Of a DNA stretch of 64,000 nt, positions 25,567 to 33,518 are shown in pieces. How positions within the stretch are numbered: the stretch's first letter is position 1; the number at the start of each line of letters is the position of its first letter. The notes beneath the pieces are model-generated. The model was given only the letters and a program-made list of their open reading frames with translations, was not told where the DNA came from and made no database searches. The DNA is from Nocardioides jensenii JCM 1364 = NBRC 14755 (GTDB lineage Bacteria > Actinomycetota > Actinomycetes > Propionibacteriales > Nocardioidaceae): contig NZ_BCRJ01000003.1 in NCBI RefSeq assembly GCF_001552535.1, positions 62,001-126,000 of the forward strand. The letters are read 5' to 3'. A program made the translations under genes and the position numbers.

Positions 25567-26204
25567 TCAAGGTGTTCGTGGTTGATGACCACGCTGTCGT
25601 CCGTAGCGGGATCAAGATGTTCCTGGATCAACTGGAGGGGATGACCGTTGTCGGTGAGGCGAGCAACGGGCATTCGGCCATCGACGAGCTACGCATACTC
25701 AGCAGGCACGGCGACTTCCCCGATGTCGTGCTGATGGACTTAATGATGCCAGGGATGGGTGGTCTCGAAACCACGGATGTGGTGAAGCGTGAGTTCCCCG
25801 ACTTACACGTCGTGATCCTGTCGACCTTCGATGAGACCGAACATGTCCGCAACGCCCTTGAAGCGGGTGCTTCAGGATTTCTTCGAAAGGATTCTGGCCC
25901 CGACGAGATCGCGATGGCCCTTCGGTCGGTCCTCGCTGGCGGCCTTGCGCTCGATCCCCGGGTTGCCCGCAATCTCACTCAGAACCTCATGGCGCCGCCG
26001 AGCGACAAGGAACTGCTATCACCCCGGGAGCGAGAAGTGCTCTCTCTGGTCGGTGACGGGCTCAGCAACCGCGAGATCGCCGATCGGCTCTTCATCTCCG
26101 AGCGAACGGCACGCACCCATGTAAGCAACGTGCTCTCCAAATTGGGGCTCACATCCAGGACACAGGCCGCTCTGTGGGCCGTACGTGAGGGCCTCACACC
26201 CTAG
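25563..26204 (+). CDS. LuxR/NarL-type response regulator
   Basis: A 213-residue regulator. The receiver domain has the acidic pair VVDDH, phosphoacceptor Asp in [13 protein letters not shown], switch residue LSTFDE and FLRKDS Lys. The C-terminal LuxR helix-turn-helix is [20 protein letters not shown]...[14 protein letters not shown]. The GTG start overlaps the kinase stop. Being the only specific regulator in the catabolic island, it is the prime candidate to bind the RNGTCATTYGWC sites in front of the operons (inference). Confidence 0.93.
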   Translation: MIKVFVVDDHAVVRSGIKMFLDQLEGMTVVGEASNGHSAIDELRILSRHGDFPDVVLMDLMMPGMGGLETTDVVKREFPDLHVVILSTFDETEHVRNALEAGASGFLRKDSGPDEIAMALRSVLAGGLALDPRVARNLTQNLMAPPSDKELLSPREREVLSLVGDGLSNREIADRLFISERTARTHVSNVLSKLGLTSRTQAALWAVREGLTP

Positions 26205-26555
26205 GAGTCCACGAACCAAGGATCTGGCAGCCCGTATGACCAACTGCCTCGAGCAAGCACCCTGTCCTCTGCGTGAACGACCACTTGGGTCTGCTGCACG
26301 ATCCGGTGACGACCCAGGTCACGCCGGGCGCGACGCGAGGATCGTGGGTAGGACTCGCCGATGCCGAAGCCCGGTCGAAGATTTCTCGTGACGATCTGAT
26401 CGCTCCGCGCCTCCACTGAACTTAGGTGAATAGGGACCGTTGTGTGTACCGGTGTTCTCGCCCGCCAAAGTTGCAAAGGGAGAGTGCACCGGAGCGGTTC
26501 GACGGGCCCGGATTCTGCCTCAGTCGATCCTGTCACCAGATCGTGCAGCCGTTCT
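26205..26555. other. non-coding junction between catabolic and heat-shock cassettes
   Basis: No gene is supported here. It contains direct repeat B (26398-26488). The ~50 bp after the repeat include CTGTCACCAG-N-TCG-N-GCAG, also found after copy A at about 3017, so the A/B similarity continues patchily beyond the core. Confidence 0.5.
26398..26488 (+). repeat. direct repeat copy B (~91 bp)
   Basis: Same orientation as copies A and C. From GATCGCT through the TAGGTGAATAGGG block and TTCTCGCCCGCCAAAG to GGGAGAGTGCA. It sits between the two-component genes and the STAS gene, i.e. at the border between the catabolic island and the heat-shock cassette. Confidence 0.7.
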
Positions 26556-26957
26556 TTAGTCCGGATTGTGCCTGGTGACGGGCCCTTGGCTAAGTGAGGT
26601 CTTTGCCTTCGGTCCTTTGGTTTCCCCATCGACTTGATCGTGCGGGTCCGTGTCGATGAGGTCGTCGAAATTGTGTTGGCGAAGGAGCCGGACGATCAGT
26701 GGAGGTGTGTGGACTAGGCGCATTGTGCCGCCTGCCCTCGCGAGCTCGTCTCGGACATTGGCGAGGAAGAAGAGGCCATCGAGGTCGATGTAGGTGCAGC
26801 AGCCGAGATCCAGGTATGCGTTCAGCGCGGGTGTCCGGGCGAACAGTGCGTGCATGTGGTCGCGCAGCTTGACGATGTTGCAGGCGATGACTGGTCCGAT
26901 CACGCTGATGGTGCAGGAACTCGGTTCGTGAGTGGTGTGCACTTCCAAGGCAGTCAT
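26556..26957 (-). CDS. STAS-domain protein (anti-sigma-antagonist-like)
   Basis: A 133-residue protein with a STAS fold (SCTISVIGPVIACNIVKLRD, AYLDLGCCTYIDLDGLFFLA). In classical anti-anti-sigma factors the motif is D-S-S/T-G-L with a phosphorylatable Ser; here it is DLDGL, so Ser is absent and an Asp is present. It may therefore be phosphorylation-independent. The C-terminal ~30 residues (DQVDGETKGPKAKTSLSQ) are a charged tail. GAGG lies 7 nt before the ATG. It is downstream of the HspR-like gene in the same direction. Confidence 0.75.
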   Translation of the reverse strand: MTALEVHTTHEPSSCTISVIGPVIACNIVKLRDHMHALFARTPALNAYLDLGCCTYIDLDGLFFLANVRDELARAGGTMRLVHTPPLIVRLLRQHNFDDLIDTDPHDQVDGETKGPKAKTSLSQGPVTRHNPD

Positions 26958-26995
26958 GGGAGTACCTCGTGTCGGTTCGTGGTTTTCGAGGGCCT

Positions 26996-27313
26996 TCAGG
27001 TGTCTTGGGTCTGATCGCGTGGGCGCAGGGTCGCGATCTGCTCGCGGAGTTTTCTGTTCTCTGCTTCGAGAGCGAGGACGTGTTCGACACCGACCAGGTT
27101 GAGGCCGAAGGCCAGCAGGGTGGCGATCCGTTCGATCCGCTCTATGTCGTTTCCGCTGTAGCGACGGGTGCCCCCTTCGGTGCGGTAGGGCTGGACCAAC
27201 CCCTTGGCTTCGTAGGCACGCAACATCTGTGGGTTCACCCCAGTGAGTTCCGAGGCCACCGAGATCCCGTACAAGGCGTGTCCAGGGCTGAGGTCGTCGA
27301 TACCCATGGTCAT
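26996..27313 (-). CDS. hspR: HspR-like MerR-family repressor
   Basis: A 105-residue MerR-family protein: helix-turn-helix ALYGISVASELTGVNPQML, wing RAYEAKGLVQPYRTEGGTRR, YSGNDIERIERIATLL and a short coiled-coil tail (VEHVLALEAENRKLREQIA). This matches HspR, the actinobacterial repressor of dnaK and hsp20 genes. The ATG at 27313 overlaps the DnaJ-like stop (ATGA); a second ATG at 27307 has better ribosome-binding-site spacing. Linked to dnaJ-like and hsp20 genes, it most likely represses this cassette. Confidence 0.85.
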   Translation of the reverse strand: MTMGIDDLSPGHALYGISVASELTGVNPQMLRAYEAKGLVQPYRTEGGTRRYSGNDIERIERIATLLAFGLNLVGVEHVLALEAENRKLREQIATLRPRDQTQDT

Positions 27314-27654
27314 CCCTTCCCCGATGCCGGCACGGGTGGCGTTGGCCTGTAGTGGACTGGTCCGGCGGTGAACTGCACCGGCTTCCTGCCATGCCGAGTC
27401 TGGGGCCGGGTGGGTGAGAACCTGGAGGACTCCGCGGCAGCTTGTATGGCCGCGTGGCCAGCGGTGTCGAGGGCCCGGCGATAGGCGGCAGTGAGGGTGA
27501 CGAAGCGTGCTTCCGCGTCCGGGTCGGGGCACAGATCAGGATGAGTGCGTCGAGCCAAGCGCCGGTAGGCCGACACGATCTCGGTCGCACTCGCAACGGG
27601 GGGCAAGCCCAGCACGTTCAGGGCGGCAGCCGTCCCCATCTCACGTTGAGTCAT
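27310..27654 (-). CDS. short J-domain protein
   Basis: A 114-residue protein with an N-terminal J domain (ALNVLGLPPVASATEIVSAY, with the HPD motif in RRTHPDLCPDPDAEARF) and a ~45-residue Pro/Arg-rich tail without the G/F, zinc or client-binding domains of true DnaJ. It should stimulate an Hsp70 partner made elsewhere. It is transcribed divergently from hsp20 and overlaps the HspR-like gene. Confidence 0.82.
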   Translation of the reverse strand: MTQREMGTAAALNVLGLPPVASATEIVSAYRRLARRTHPDLCPDPDAEARFVTLTAAYRRALDTAGHAAIQAAAESSRFSPTRPQTRHGRKPVQFTAGPVHYRPTPPVPASGKG

Positions 27655-27696
27655 CTTGCACGCTCCATCCCGCAGAAGCCCTTTCAAATATCTGTT

Positions 27697-27736
27697 CAGA
27701 ATGACACTTGACATTCTGCCACAGTGAGACAAAATC
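27697..27736. promoter_or_regulatory. operator/promoter between the J-domain gene and hsp20
   Basis: A perfect inverted repeat CAGAATG-N8-CATTCTG (27697-27703 and 27712-27718) overlaps a consensus -35 TTGACA at 27708-27713, followed at 17 nt by AAAATC. It lies in the divergent region and is a likely site for the HspR-like repressor, although it is not the classical HAIR sequence (CTTGAGT-N7-ACTCAAG). Confidence 0.55.
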
Positions 27737-27832
27737 TGTATTACCCGACACAGATACGGGGGTCGGGTGGTGAGGCCCGAGCTGGGCTCGATCGCCCGAC
27801 ACCGACCACACCGACAAGGGAGGAGAACACCA

Positions 27833-28255
27833 ATGTTGATGCGCACCGATCCGTTCCGTGACCTGGATCGGCTCACCGAGGCGATGCTAGGCACCCGTAG
27901 CCGCCCGGCGGCAATGCCGATGGATGCCTACCGCGAAGACGGTCACTTCGTGATTCACATCGACCTGCCCGGCATGAGCGCCGAGGCGATCGACCTCACC
28001 GTGGAGCAGAACGTGCTCACCGTGCACGCCGAACGCAAGGCGCCCGCGGCCGAGAGTGCCGAGCGGGTCCTCGCCGAGCGTTCCCACGGCGTCTTCAGTC
28101 GCCAGTTGTTCCTCGGCGACACCTTGGACTCCGACCACCTCACGGCCGACTACGAGGCCGGGGTCCTGACCGTCCGCATTCCCGTGGCCGAGAAGGCCAA
28201 GCCCCGCAGGGTCGAGATCACCGGCGGCGAGAGTCGCAAGGAGATCGCCGGCTGA
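27833..28255 (+). CDS. Hsp20-family small heat shock protein
   Basis: A 140-residue alpha-crystallin-domain chaperone. N-terminal MLMRTDPFRDLDRL, crystallin domain ~30-125 (VIHIDLPGMSAEAIDLTVEQ, HGVFSRQLFLGDTLD) and the conserved GVLTVRIPV. It is close in pattern to actinobacterial Hsp18/HspX-type proteins. GGGAGGAG lies 7 nt before the ATG at 27833. It holds unfolding proteins during heat or oxidative stress. Confidence 0.93.
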   Translation: MLMRTDPFRDLDRLTEAMLGTRSRPAAMPMDAYREDGHFVIHIDLPGMSAEAIDLTVEQNVLTVHAERKAPAAESAERVLAERSHGVFSRQLFLGDTLDSDHLTADYEAGVLTVRIPVAEKAKPRRVEITGGESRKEIAG

Positions 28256-28321
28256 CCCAGCAGGGGCTGCCTCGATTGACAGTGAAGCGTGCCGCAGAAC
28301 ACCAGGAGAGGAGGGGAGACG

Positions 28322-28447
28322 ATGACTTCACTGATTGACCGAGTCCGGAGACAGGCTGCCTCTGCCGCCGACCGCGTGGGTTGCACGCTGGCTCGGGCCA
28401 GGCAGTGGGCCGCACGCATGACCGACGTGCCCCGCCGCCAGGCATGA
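28322..28447 (+). CDS. small basic protein (41 aa) in the hsp20 operon
   Basis: A 41-residue reading frame (MTSLIDRVRRQAASAADRVG...VPRRQA) with a very strong purine-rich ribosome binding site (GGAGAGGAGGGGAG) 2-4 nt upstream. The first 35 residues can form an amphipathic helix rich in Arg and Ala. It starts 66 nt after hsp20 and is likely co-transcribed. Function unknown; its size explains why it is easily missed. Confidence 0.5.
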   Translation: MTSLIDRVRRQAASAADRVGCTLARARQWAARMTDVPRRQA

Positions 28448-28534
28448 TCTCCTCCGACCACCGCATCGGCTCCGGGTCCATCTCCGGACCCGGAGCCCCA
28501 CCCCGGACACCGTCAGCTCTCACCAGGACCAACG

Positions 28535-28921
28535 ATGCTGTACCCATCCCGCAGTGCCCGCGAACTGTCGATCCTCCTGCGCATCAGCCGCGAACTCGCC
28601 ATCGTGGGTGATGTAACCGCAACCGTGGAAAGCCCCTCCGAACTCCTCGCCTGGGCCACCGTCCTGAAATCCCCCACCGTGATGGCGTGGCGCGCCGAAG
28701 ACTCCGCCCACCGCTACCTCCAAGTGACCGCCGAGCACGCGCGCGAACCCATCCACGGCCGAGTCGCCGCAGTCCTCCACGCCGAGCAGCACCGCCAGTT
28801 CTGGGACGAGCTACTCCCCCAAGACCTACAACCCGGGGACAAACACCCACTCACCCCCAAAAACCTCTCCGCCGCATGGGCCGCCATGCCCATCACACCA
28901 CCCGATGAGAGCACACCCTAG
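28535..28921 (+). CDS. hypothetical protein of the heat-shock cassette
   Basis: A 128-residue protein not recognised. It is predicted mostly helical/beta with conserved-looking segments LSILLRISRELAIVGDVTAT and RYLQVTAEHAREPIHGRVAA and ends in a Pro-rich tail. AGGA stands 6 nt before the ATG. It follows hsp20 and the 41-residue gene in the same direction, so it probably belongs to the heat-shock operon. Confidence 0.6.
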   Translation: MLYPSRSARELSILLRISRELAIVGDVTATVESPSELLAWATVLKSPTVMAWRAEDSAHRYLQVTAEHAREPIHGRVAAVLHAEQHRQFWDELLPQDLQPGDKHPLTPKNLSAAWAAMPITPPDESTP

Positions 28922-29481
28922 GCCCATAGGCCGGCCCTCCATCCGGGCCTGATGCCAGGCGTAGTCACCTGCCCCATGCTGGACATGCTGCCCGGACGGG
29001 TGACAGTTGGCCTTGGACGAGACCAACGCTCCTGCACCACGACACGGCCAAACCTGAAGACCGCAGGAACTTCTTGAGCCCGATTGATCGCTCCCCTACG
29101 CCGCTACAACCTAGGTGGATAGGGACAGTTGTGCGTCCCGGTGTTCTCGCCCGCCAACATCGCAAAGGGAGAGTGCAAGAGTCGGACTCAAGTCGCCCGT
29201 TTCTCGCCGCCTGCTCTCCCGTCGGAGCCTATGCCCCAACTGTCCACCGAGGTAGCCCTTTGCCCCCACAATGATGCGGCGGCGTGCGAGCCTCGAAGGT
29301 CATCGCAGCAGCACGCGCCTCTGACGCGATACATCCAAGCGGGGTTGCTTTGCAACTGACCTCGGCCTTTACCACATGCCGAAGATGCCGGGCGTATCGT
29401 CCGTTCGAGTTTCAGCCGTAAGTCGCCCGAACTTGTCCGATGATTCTAGGCGGCCGTCCCGAAGCTGACTGACGAACGCGT
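28922..29481. other. non-coding junction between heat-shock and defence cassettes
   Basis: No gene is supported. The stretch contains direct repeat C (29086-29177). The ~300 bp after the repeat up to the SIR2 stop show no conserved motif. Confidence 0.5.
29086..29177 (+). repeat. direct repeat copy C (~92 bp)
   Basis: Third copy in the same orientation: GATCGCT start, CCTAGGTGGATAGGG block, GTTCTCGCCCGCCAAC and a GGGAGAGTGCA end. Copies B and C bracket the 2.6-kb heat-shock cassette exactly. Confidence 0.7.
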
Positions 29482-31506
29482 TCAGACGGGCAGAGTGCGC
29501 GGGCCGCGCTCGTACATGGTGTCCCGCGTGTCGAGCCACATCGTGCTTGGCACTACCCCTCCGCCGGCAGGAAGCTGCCCATAGGCGAGCTCTCGTCCGA
29601 GGATCCCAAGACCGGCCGACACAGCATCGAGAGCGACCACGAATGGTGCCGATTCGTCCCAGAGGCCGTTGGCGATGAAGTCATGGGTGTCACGGAGAAC
29701 GCGAAGCTCGTCCCCGAGCTTGGTTGCCAGGGGAACCACCCACCCCCGATCCTGGGTGTGTGTGTCTGCAGTGAGCACATGGACGGGCTCGTAGTACGTT
29801 TGGCGCACGATCTGACCCATGAGCCGTCCGACCTCTTGCCATGCTTCGTGCCGCGCCGCTTGGAGCTGCGTCAGATCTCCGCCGTCATTGCGTGCGTTGG
29901 CGACGTCGTAGGTCTTCTGTGCCTGTTCCAGGGTGTTGGAGGCGTTCCAGTAGTCGGTGCATAGGTCAGAGAACTTCTCCCCCTCCAAAACGTGCATCGT
30001 GTACCGCAGGAGTTCGAAGGTTTGCCATGCCTCGTCGAGCGCCTCGGCGCCTACCGAGGTGGCCTCCATCAGGACCGGCTGGAGCGTCTCGAAGAACGCT
30101 GAGGCATGCTGCGGTGCCTTGTAGATAGCGCCCGGGTCGTAGAACTTGGCGAGCGACTGGCGGGTGCCGTCGTAGCTGGTGCGTGATGGGACCCAGGTGC
30201 TGAAGATGTCGGCGAGCAGCTGCCAGCGCCCGGCCAGGACGGCAGAGACACCGGCGGCGTAGAACAACCACAGACCGGACACGCGGCGAACCTCAAGCAG
30301 TGCGGTGTCACCGCCACCTTGGGTTCGGTACGAGAACCGTTCAAGCTCGCCGCGCCACCAGCGATCGGTGCTCGCGTCACCCCAGTACGCCAGCGTTGCG
30401 GTCAGGGCTGCAGGAAGCTTGGTCGACTCCTCGATGCGTTCGAGGATCTTGAGGTACCCGCCGACTTCTTCGGCGTCACGGCTGTTGTCGTACTTGAAGT
30501 CAGGATGCTTGTGCAGGTCGGCGAACGCTATGGCGAGGGTGTCATGCACGGCGACAGCGACCGGACGGCCCGACAGTTCTCGCTTCGCAGTGGCGACCGC
30601 GACGGGAACGGATAGCGGGTGCACCGCATTGCGAGACCGCAAGGACGTCACGGCCTCGGCAAGCTTGCCGAGAGCGTCGTCAGCGGTGGACTTCAAGAGC
30701 GTTCCACGCTTGTGGTCGAGCAGGGCCGACGCTTCCTCTCCCAGGTCATGGGGATCGATCCAGACCAGCGGGTAACGGGCGATGTTCGTGTGCCAGCCCT
30801 GGATGGCCTCTCGCAGACCCTTGTCGTGCTTGGCAGACCATCCGGCGATGAGCACGCCATAGTCCTCCAGAATGCGTCGGAGGAGCCTTTTGGTGGCCGG
30901 GGCGTAGCTGCCGAGTTCGTTCTCGGTGTTGAGCATCGAGTCCGGGTTCTTGTAGTCGCCGTGGAGATGGATGACGACGCAGTCCAGCTGGTGGAGGGGG
31001 CGCATCCCATCGATCTCTGACGGGTGGGTGATGACTGTCGGCTCGATACCAGCCGCCCGGAGCGCCTGTTCGACAAGGCGGTCGAAGTTGAGTGTGATGA
31101 TGACCTTGACGGAGCCGAAGGCCACCAGGCGGGCGATGCCTCTGTGGGCTGCAGTCGGCTGCTTGATCCCGGCCTCGCGGTCGGCGTCGCTGACCTCGAA
31201 GTAGCCCTCAAGGAGTGCCTGTCGCAGGGCCGCAGTCTTTGCGAGGCGTTCGAGCACCAGGCTGTAGGTGGGTTCCTGGAAGCGGGTCCGTTGCCACCAC
31301 GTGTCGGGGGCCTCCTCTCCGATGTCCTCGCCGTCGGCTGCAGCCGCTTTCCGGCAGAGATCGAGCAGAACGTCCCACGCGACGGGAATGCCAGAGGAGA
31401 ACGAGGCGCCTGCGCCGATCAGTAGCGCATAGGCGCCAGGGTTGGCGTGCAGCGAGAACGCGAGCGAGAGCAGCTCGTCGTCCGTGGGGGAATTCTGATT
31501 TGCCAT
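29482..31506 (-). CDS. SIR2-family protein, probable antiphage effector
   Basis: About 674 residues. The N-terminal ~270 residues are a SIR2-like domain: GAGASFSSGIPVAWDVLL (nucleotide-binding loop), ITLNFDRLVEQAL (equivalent of TTNYD), VIHLHGDY with the catalytic-type His, and VLIAGWSAKHDKGL. SIR2 domains of this sort in defence systems degrade NAD upon phage infection. The ~400-residue C-terminus is helical and unknown, probably the sensor. I chose the ATG at 31506, which has TATGTT 7 nt before it (leaderless); ATGs at 31518 and 31530 are alternatives. It is divergent from the AbiV-like gene. Confidence 0.8.
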   Translation of the reverse strand: MANQNSPTDDELLSLAFSLHANPGAYALLIGAGASFSSGIPVAWDVLLDLCRKAAAADGEDIGEEAPDTWWQRTRFQEPTYSLVLERLAKTAALRQALLEGYFEVSDADREAGIKQPTAAHRGIARLVAFGSVKVIITLNFDRLVEQALRAAGIEPTVITHPSEIDGMRPLHQLDCVVIHLHGDYKNPDSMLNTENELGSYAPATKRLLRRILEDYGVLIAGWSAKHDKGLREAIQGWHTNIARYPLVWIDPHDLGEEASALLDHKRGTLLKSTADDALGKLAEAVTSLRSRNAVHPLSVPVAVATAKRELSGRPVAVAVHDTLAIAFADLHKHPDFKYDNSRDAEEVGGYLKILERIEESTKLPAALTATLAYWGDASTDRWWRGELERFSYRTQGGGDTALLEVRRVSGLWLFYAAGVSAVLAGRWQLLADIFSTWVPSRTSYDGTRQSLAKFYDPGAIYKAPQHASAFFETLQPVLMEATSVGAEALDEAWQTFELLRYTMHVLEGEKFSDLCTDYWNASNTLEQAQKTYDVANARNDGGDLTQLQAARHEAWQEVGRLMGQIVRQTYYEPVHVLTADTHTQDRGWVVPLATKLGDELRVLRDTHDFIANGLWDESAPFVVALDAVSAGLGILGRELAYGQLPAGGGVVPSTMWLDTRDTMYERGPRTLPV

Positions 31507-31619
31507 AGTCCGAAACATACTCACAGACACCGACAGGATCGTCTCGCCTTAGGACTTCCGGACGAGGCCAGAACCCTCAGGAGCCGGGCCATGTCGGTCG
31601 CCTCAGGCAGACTCAGAGA

Positions 31620-32300
31620 ATGGTGACGATGCGGCCGAGCGAGGCGCGGGTGTTCTGGAAGGCGCTGATGGACAACGCGTCGGCGCTCATCGACGACGCG
31701 CATGTCCTCCTCAGCGTCGAGTCGTTCGGCCGCGCACGGTCACTGACCGTGCTCGCCCAGGAGGAACTTGGTAAGGCGCTCTGGATCTACGACGAGTTCG
31801 AAACAGCGTGGAGCACGGGCACAGAGACGACCCGAGAGGTCGGCATGCTGGCGATGCATGGACGTAGTCACGTCCAGAAGTACTTGGAAGCGTTCGTGTT
31901 CGGCGATGAACTGGCGTTCTTCTGGGGAGACTCCAGTCGTCTTCGCCGGCCGGAGGGTGAGAGCAGAGAGGAGAACGTTGCCCGACGACAGCGCGAGGCC
32001 GAGGATGCGGCACGAGCGGCAAATCTGCACAAGCAAGCCGGATTCTACGTTGACCGCGACGAGAACGGTGCGATCTCCTCGCCTACCACCATCGACGCTG
32101 CTGACATCCAAGCCGAGCTGCAAACAGCAGCGCAGGTCGTGGAGATGCTGCTCATCCAGGACCACAGCCGGATGAAGACATATGCGAGGACTCCATGCGA
32201 CCGCACTCACGAGCAGCAGTTCCGACTTCTTCCCATCTCCCACCCAGAAGACTGGGCGACGGCGTCTGAGGAGTTCAAGCGCCGAGAGCCACCAATCTGA
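31620..32300 (+). CDS. AbiV-family abortive infection protein
   Basis: A 226-residue protein with the AbiV signature in its N-terminal half (DDAHVLLSVESFGRARSLTV followed by LAQEELGKALWIYDEF). AbiV proteins are helical, HEPN-like, and block phage protein synthesis in Lactococcus; actinobacterial members are uncharacterised. The central region (RREREAEDAARAANLHKQAG-like) is charged and coiled. It is divergent from the SIR2 gene, separated by only ~110 bp, and closed by a hairpin, forming a defence pair. Confidence 0.78.
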   Translation: MVTMRPSEARVFWKALMDNASALIDDAHVLLSVESFGRARSLTVLAQEELGKALWIYDEFETAWSTGTETTREVGMLAMHGRSHVQKYLEAFVFGDELAFFWGDSSRLRRPEGESREENVARRQREAEDAARAANLHKQAGFYVDRDENGAISSPTTIDAADIQAELQTAAQVVEMLLIQDHSRMKTYARTPCDRTHEQQFRLLPISHPEDWATASEEFKRREPPI

Positions 32301-32318
32301 GCCCCAACGGGGCTTATT
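32300..32318 (+). terminator. hairpin terminator after the AbiV-like gene
   Basis: AGCCCC-AAC-GGGGCT stem-loop followed by TATT begins at the last base of the AbiV-like stop codon. Confidence 0.65.
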
Positions 32319-32501
32319 GGTCGACTTCAAGGACTCGTTCAGTTCAACCTGTCGCACCCCTCTCGACAGCGGCCAGTGTCATAGCACCGCTGTGATGCTG
32401 GCGCCCACCGCGGGAGAGGCCACCATCGAGAGGCCCAGACGCTCGGTTGCGTTGACGGCGGGCGGGGTCGGATCAAATTGAGGCCGCAGCGAGGTAACCC
32501 C

Positions 32502-32805
32502 ATGTCAGCCACGACCACACTTCTACCCTTCCGCCGACTGAGAGGTCTCCGGACCAACTGGCCGCAGTCTCATTCCTCGCCCGCTACTCCGGCACACCCA
32601 TCAGCTGTACGCTTTCCAACTACGCCGCTGGTTCACCTGGTGCGAGAGCAACGGCCTCGACCCGCGGCAAGGGATCTAACGCGCCCACGGCGAGCTCTAC
32701 ATCGGCCAGCTCCACGACTCTGGACCGATGGACTCCTCGATCGTCAGTTGATGCACGCGGTTCGGGGCTTCTTCCGGTTCGCCCACATCGACGGCCTGAC
32801 TTGCC
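32502..32805 (+). pseudogene. tyrosine recombinase/integrase N-terminal remnant
   Basis: Across three frames one reads ERSPDQLAAVSFLARYSG, then HQLYAFQLRRWFTWCESNGL...GI, a TAA, then RAHGELYIGQLHDSG and LMHAVRGFFRFAHIDGL. This is the SAM-like core-binding N-terminal domain of XerC/D-type integrases, broken by frameshifts at about 32600 and 32740 and an in-frame stop. The catalytic C-terminal domain is missing. The ATG at 32502 may be the original start. It is probably the relic of the enzyme that moved this cassette. Confidence 0.7.
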
Positions 32806-32969
32806 CCATATCGCCGCCTATGACTGTCAAGCCCTGAAAGGACGTCGGTGATCAGCGCGCCCTTAAAGTCCTCCCTCTCTCCCCTGCTCGCCGCACCCGA
32901 ACACAGGCGAGCGCACATGCAGACCAACATGGGCCGCGTGCAACTTCACGCTCAAAGCGCGGGGCTGGG

Positions 32970-33018
32970 TCTCGCCCACCGAAGTTCATGGGAGGGTGCG
33001 AGTTTCTCGCCCGCCAAC
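32970..33018 (+). repeat. degenerate relative of the direct repeat (copy D)
   Basis: CTCGCCCACCGAAGTT followed by GGGAGGGTGCG, then immediately a second fragment TTTCTCGCCCGCCAAC. The second piece shares 14 consecutive bases (TTCTCGCCCGCCAA) with copies A-C, and the first resembles the 3' half of the repeat. It marks the right end of the defence cassette. Weaker than A-C. Confidence 0.4.
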
Positions 33019-33049
33019 CAGGACTGAGGAACGACTAAGCGCTGGGTGA

Positions 33050-33307
33050 TTAGTCGTTCAGGAAGAGGGCGATTTCTAGGCTGTCGCCTTCCCTACTGAC
33101 CTTGTAGCGCTCTCCATTCTCGGACATGAGGAACGCTCGGACCGCCTCCAGGCCCAGCGAGGTATCCATGGCCAAGATGTCCTCGTCCGAAATCTTCGTC
33201 GCAACATTCATCGGGACGGGAAGTTTCTTCTCACGACGAGCCACATCTGCTCGTGCAGCCTCCACTGCGTCGTAGAAGCGCTGAACGGATGTCTCGCTGA
33301 TGGCCAC
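33050..33307 (-). CDS. small hypothetical protein (85 aa)
   Basis: An 85-residue acidic protein (ISETSVQRFYDAVEAARADV, DILAMDTSLGLEAVRAFLMS). It looks like the cytosolic small partner proteins found in defence loci, but no family is recognised. The C-terminus (GERYKVSREGDSLEIALFLN) is beta-rich. Confidence 0.5.
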   Translation of the reverse strand: MAISETSVQRFYDAVEAARADVARREKKLPVPMNVATKISDEDILAMDTSLGLEAVRAFLMSENGERYKVSREGDSLEIALFLND

Positions 33308-33518
33308 ATTCTCAGGCTACGACACGCCCCATGCCGATTGTCGAATGACGTGTCGACGTGGATCTCTCGGCGAGCGAACGGATCTGAGGCGCGCTCGCAA
33401 CCGCGAGGAACGGACCTCCACTCATTTTCCGACAGGTCAGCCATTGGTCCGTCAAATCAAGTCCTAAGAGTTGCAGAAGAGGCTTCTTCGCAGAAGACAG
33501 TGCGGCAGACTCGACGGC

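Noticed and set aside
27655..27832. A classical HAIR element for HspR.
   Set aside because: CTTGAGT-N7-ACTCAAG or a close variant is not present; only the CAGAATG inverted repeat is seen.
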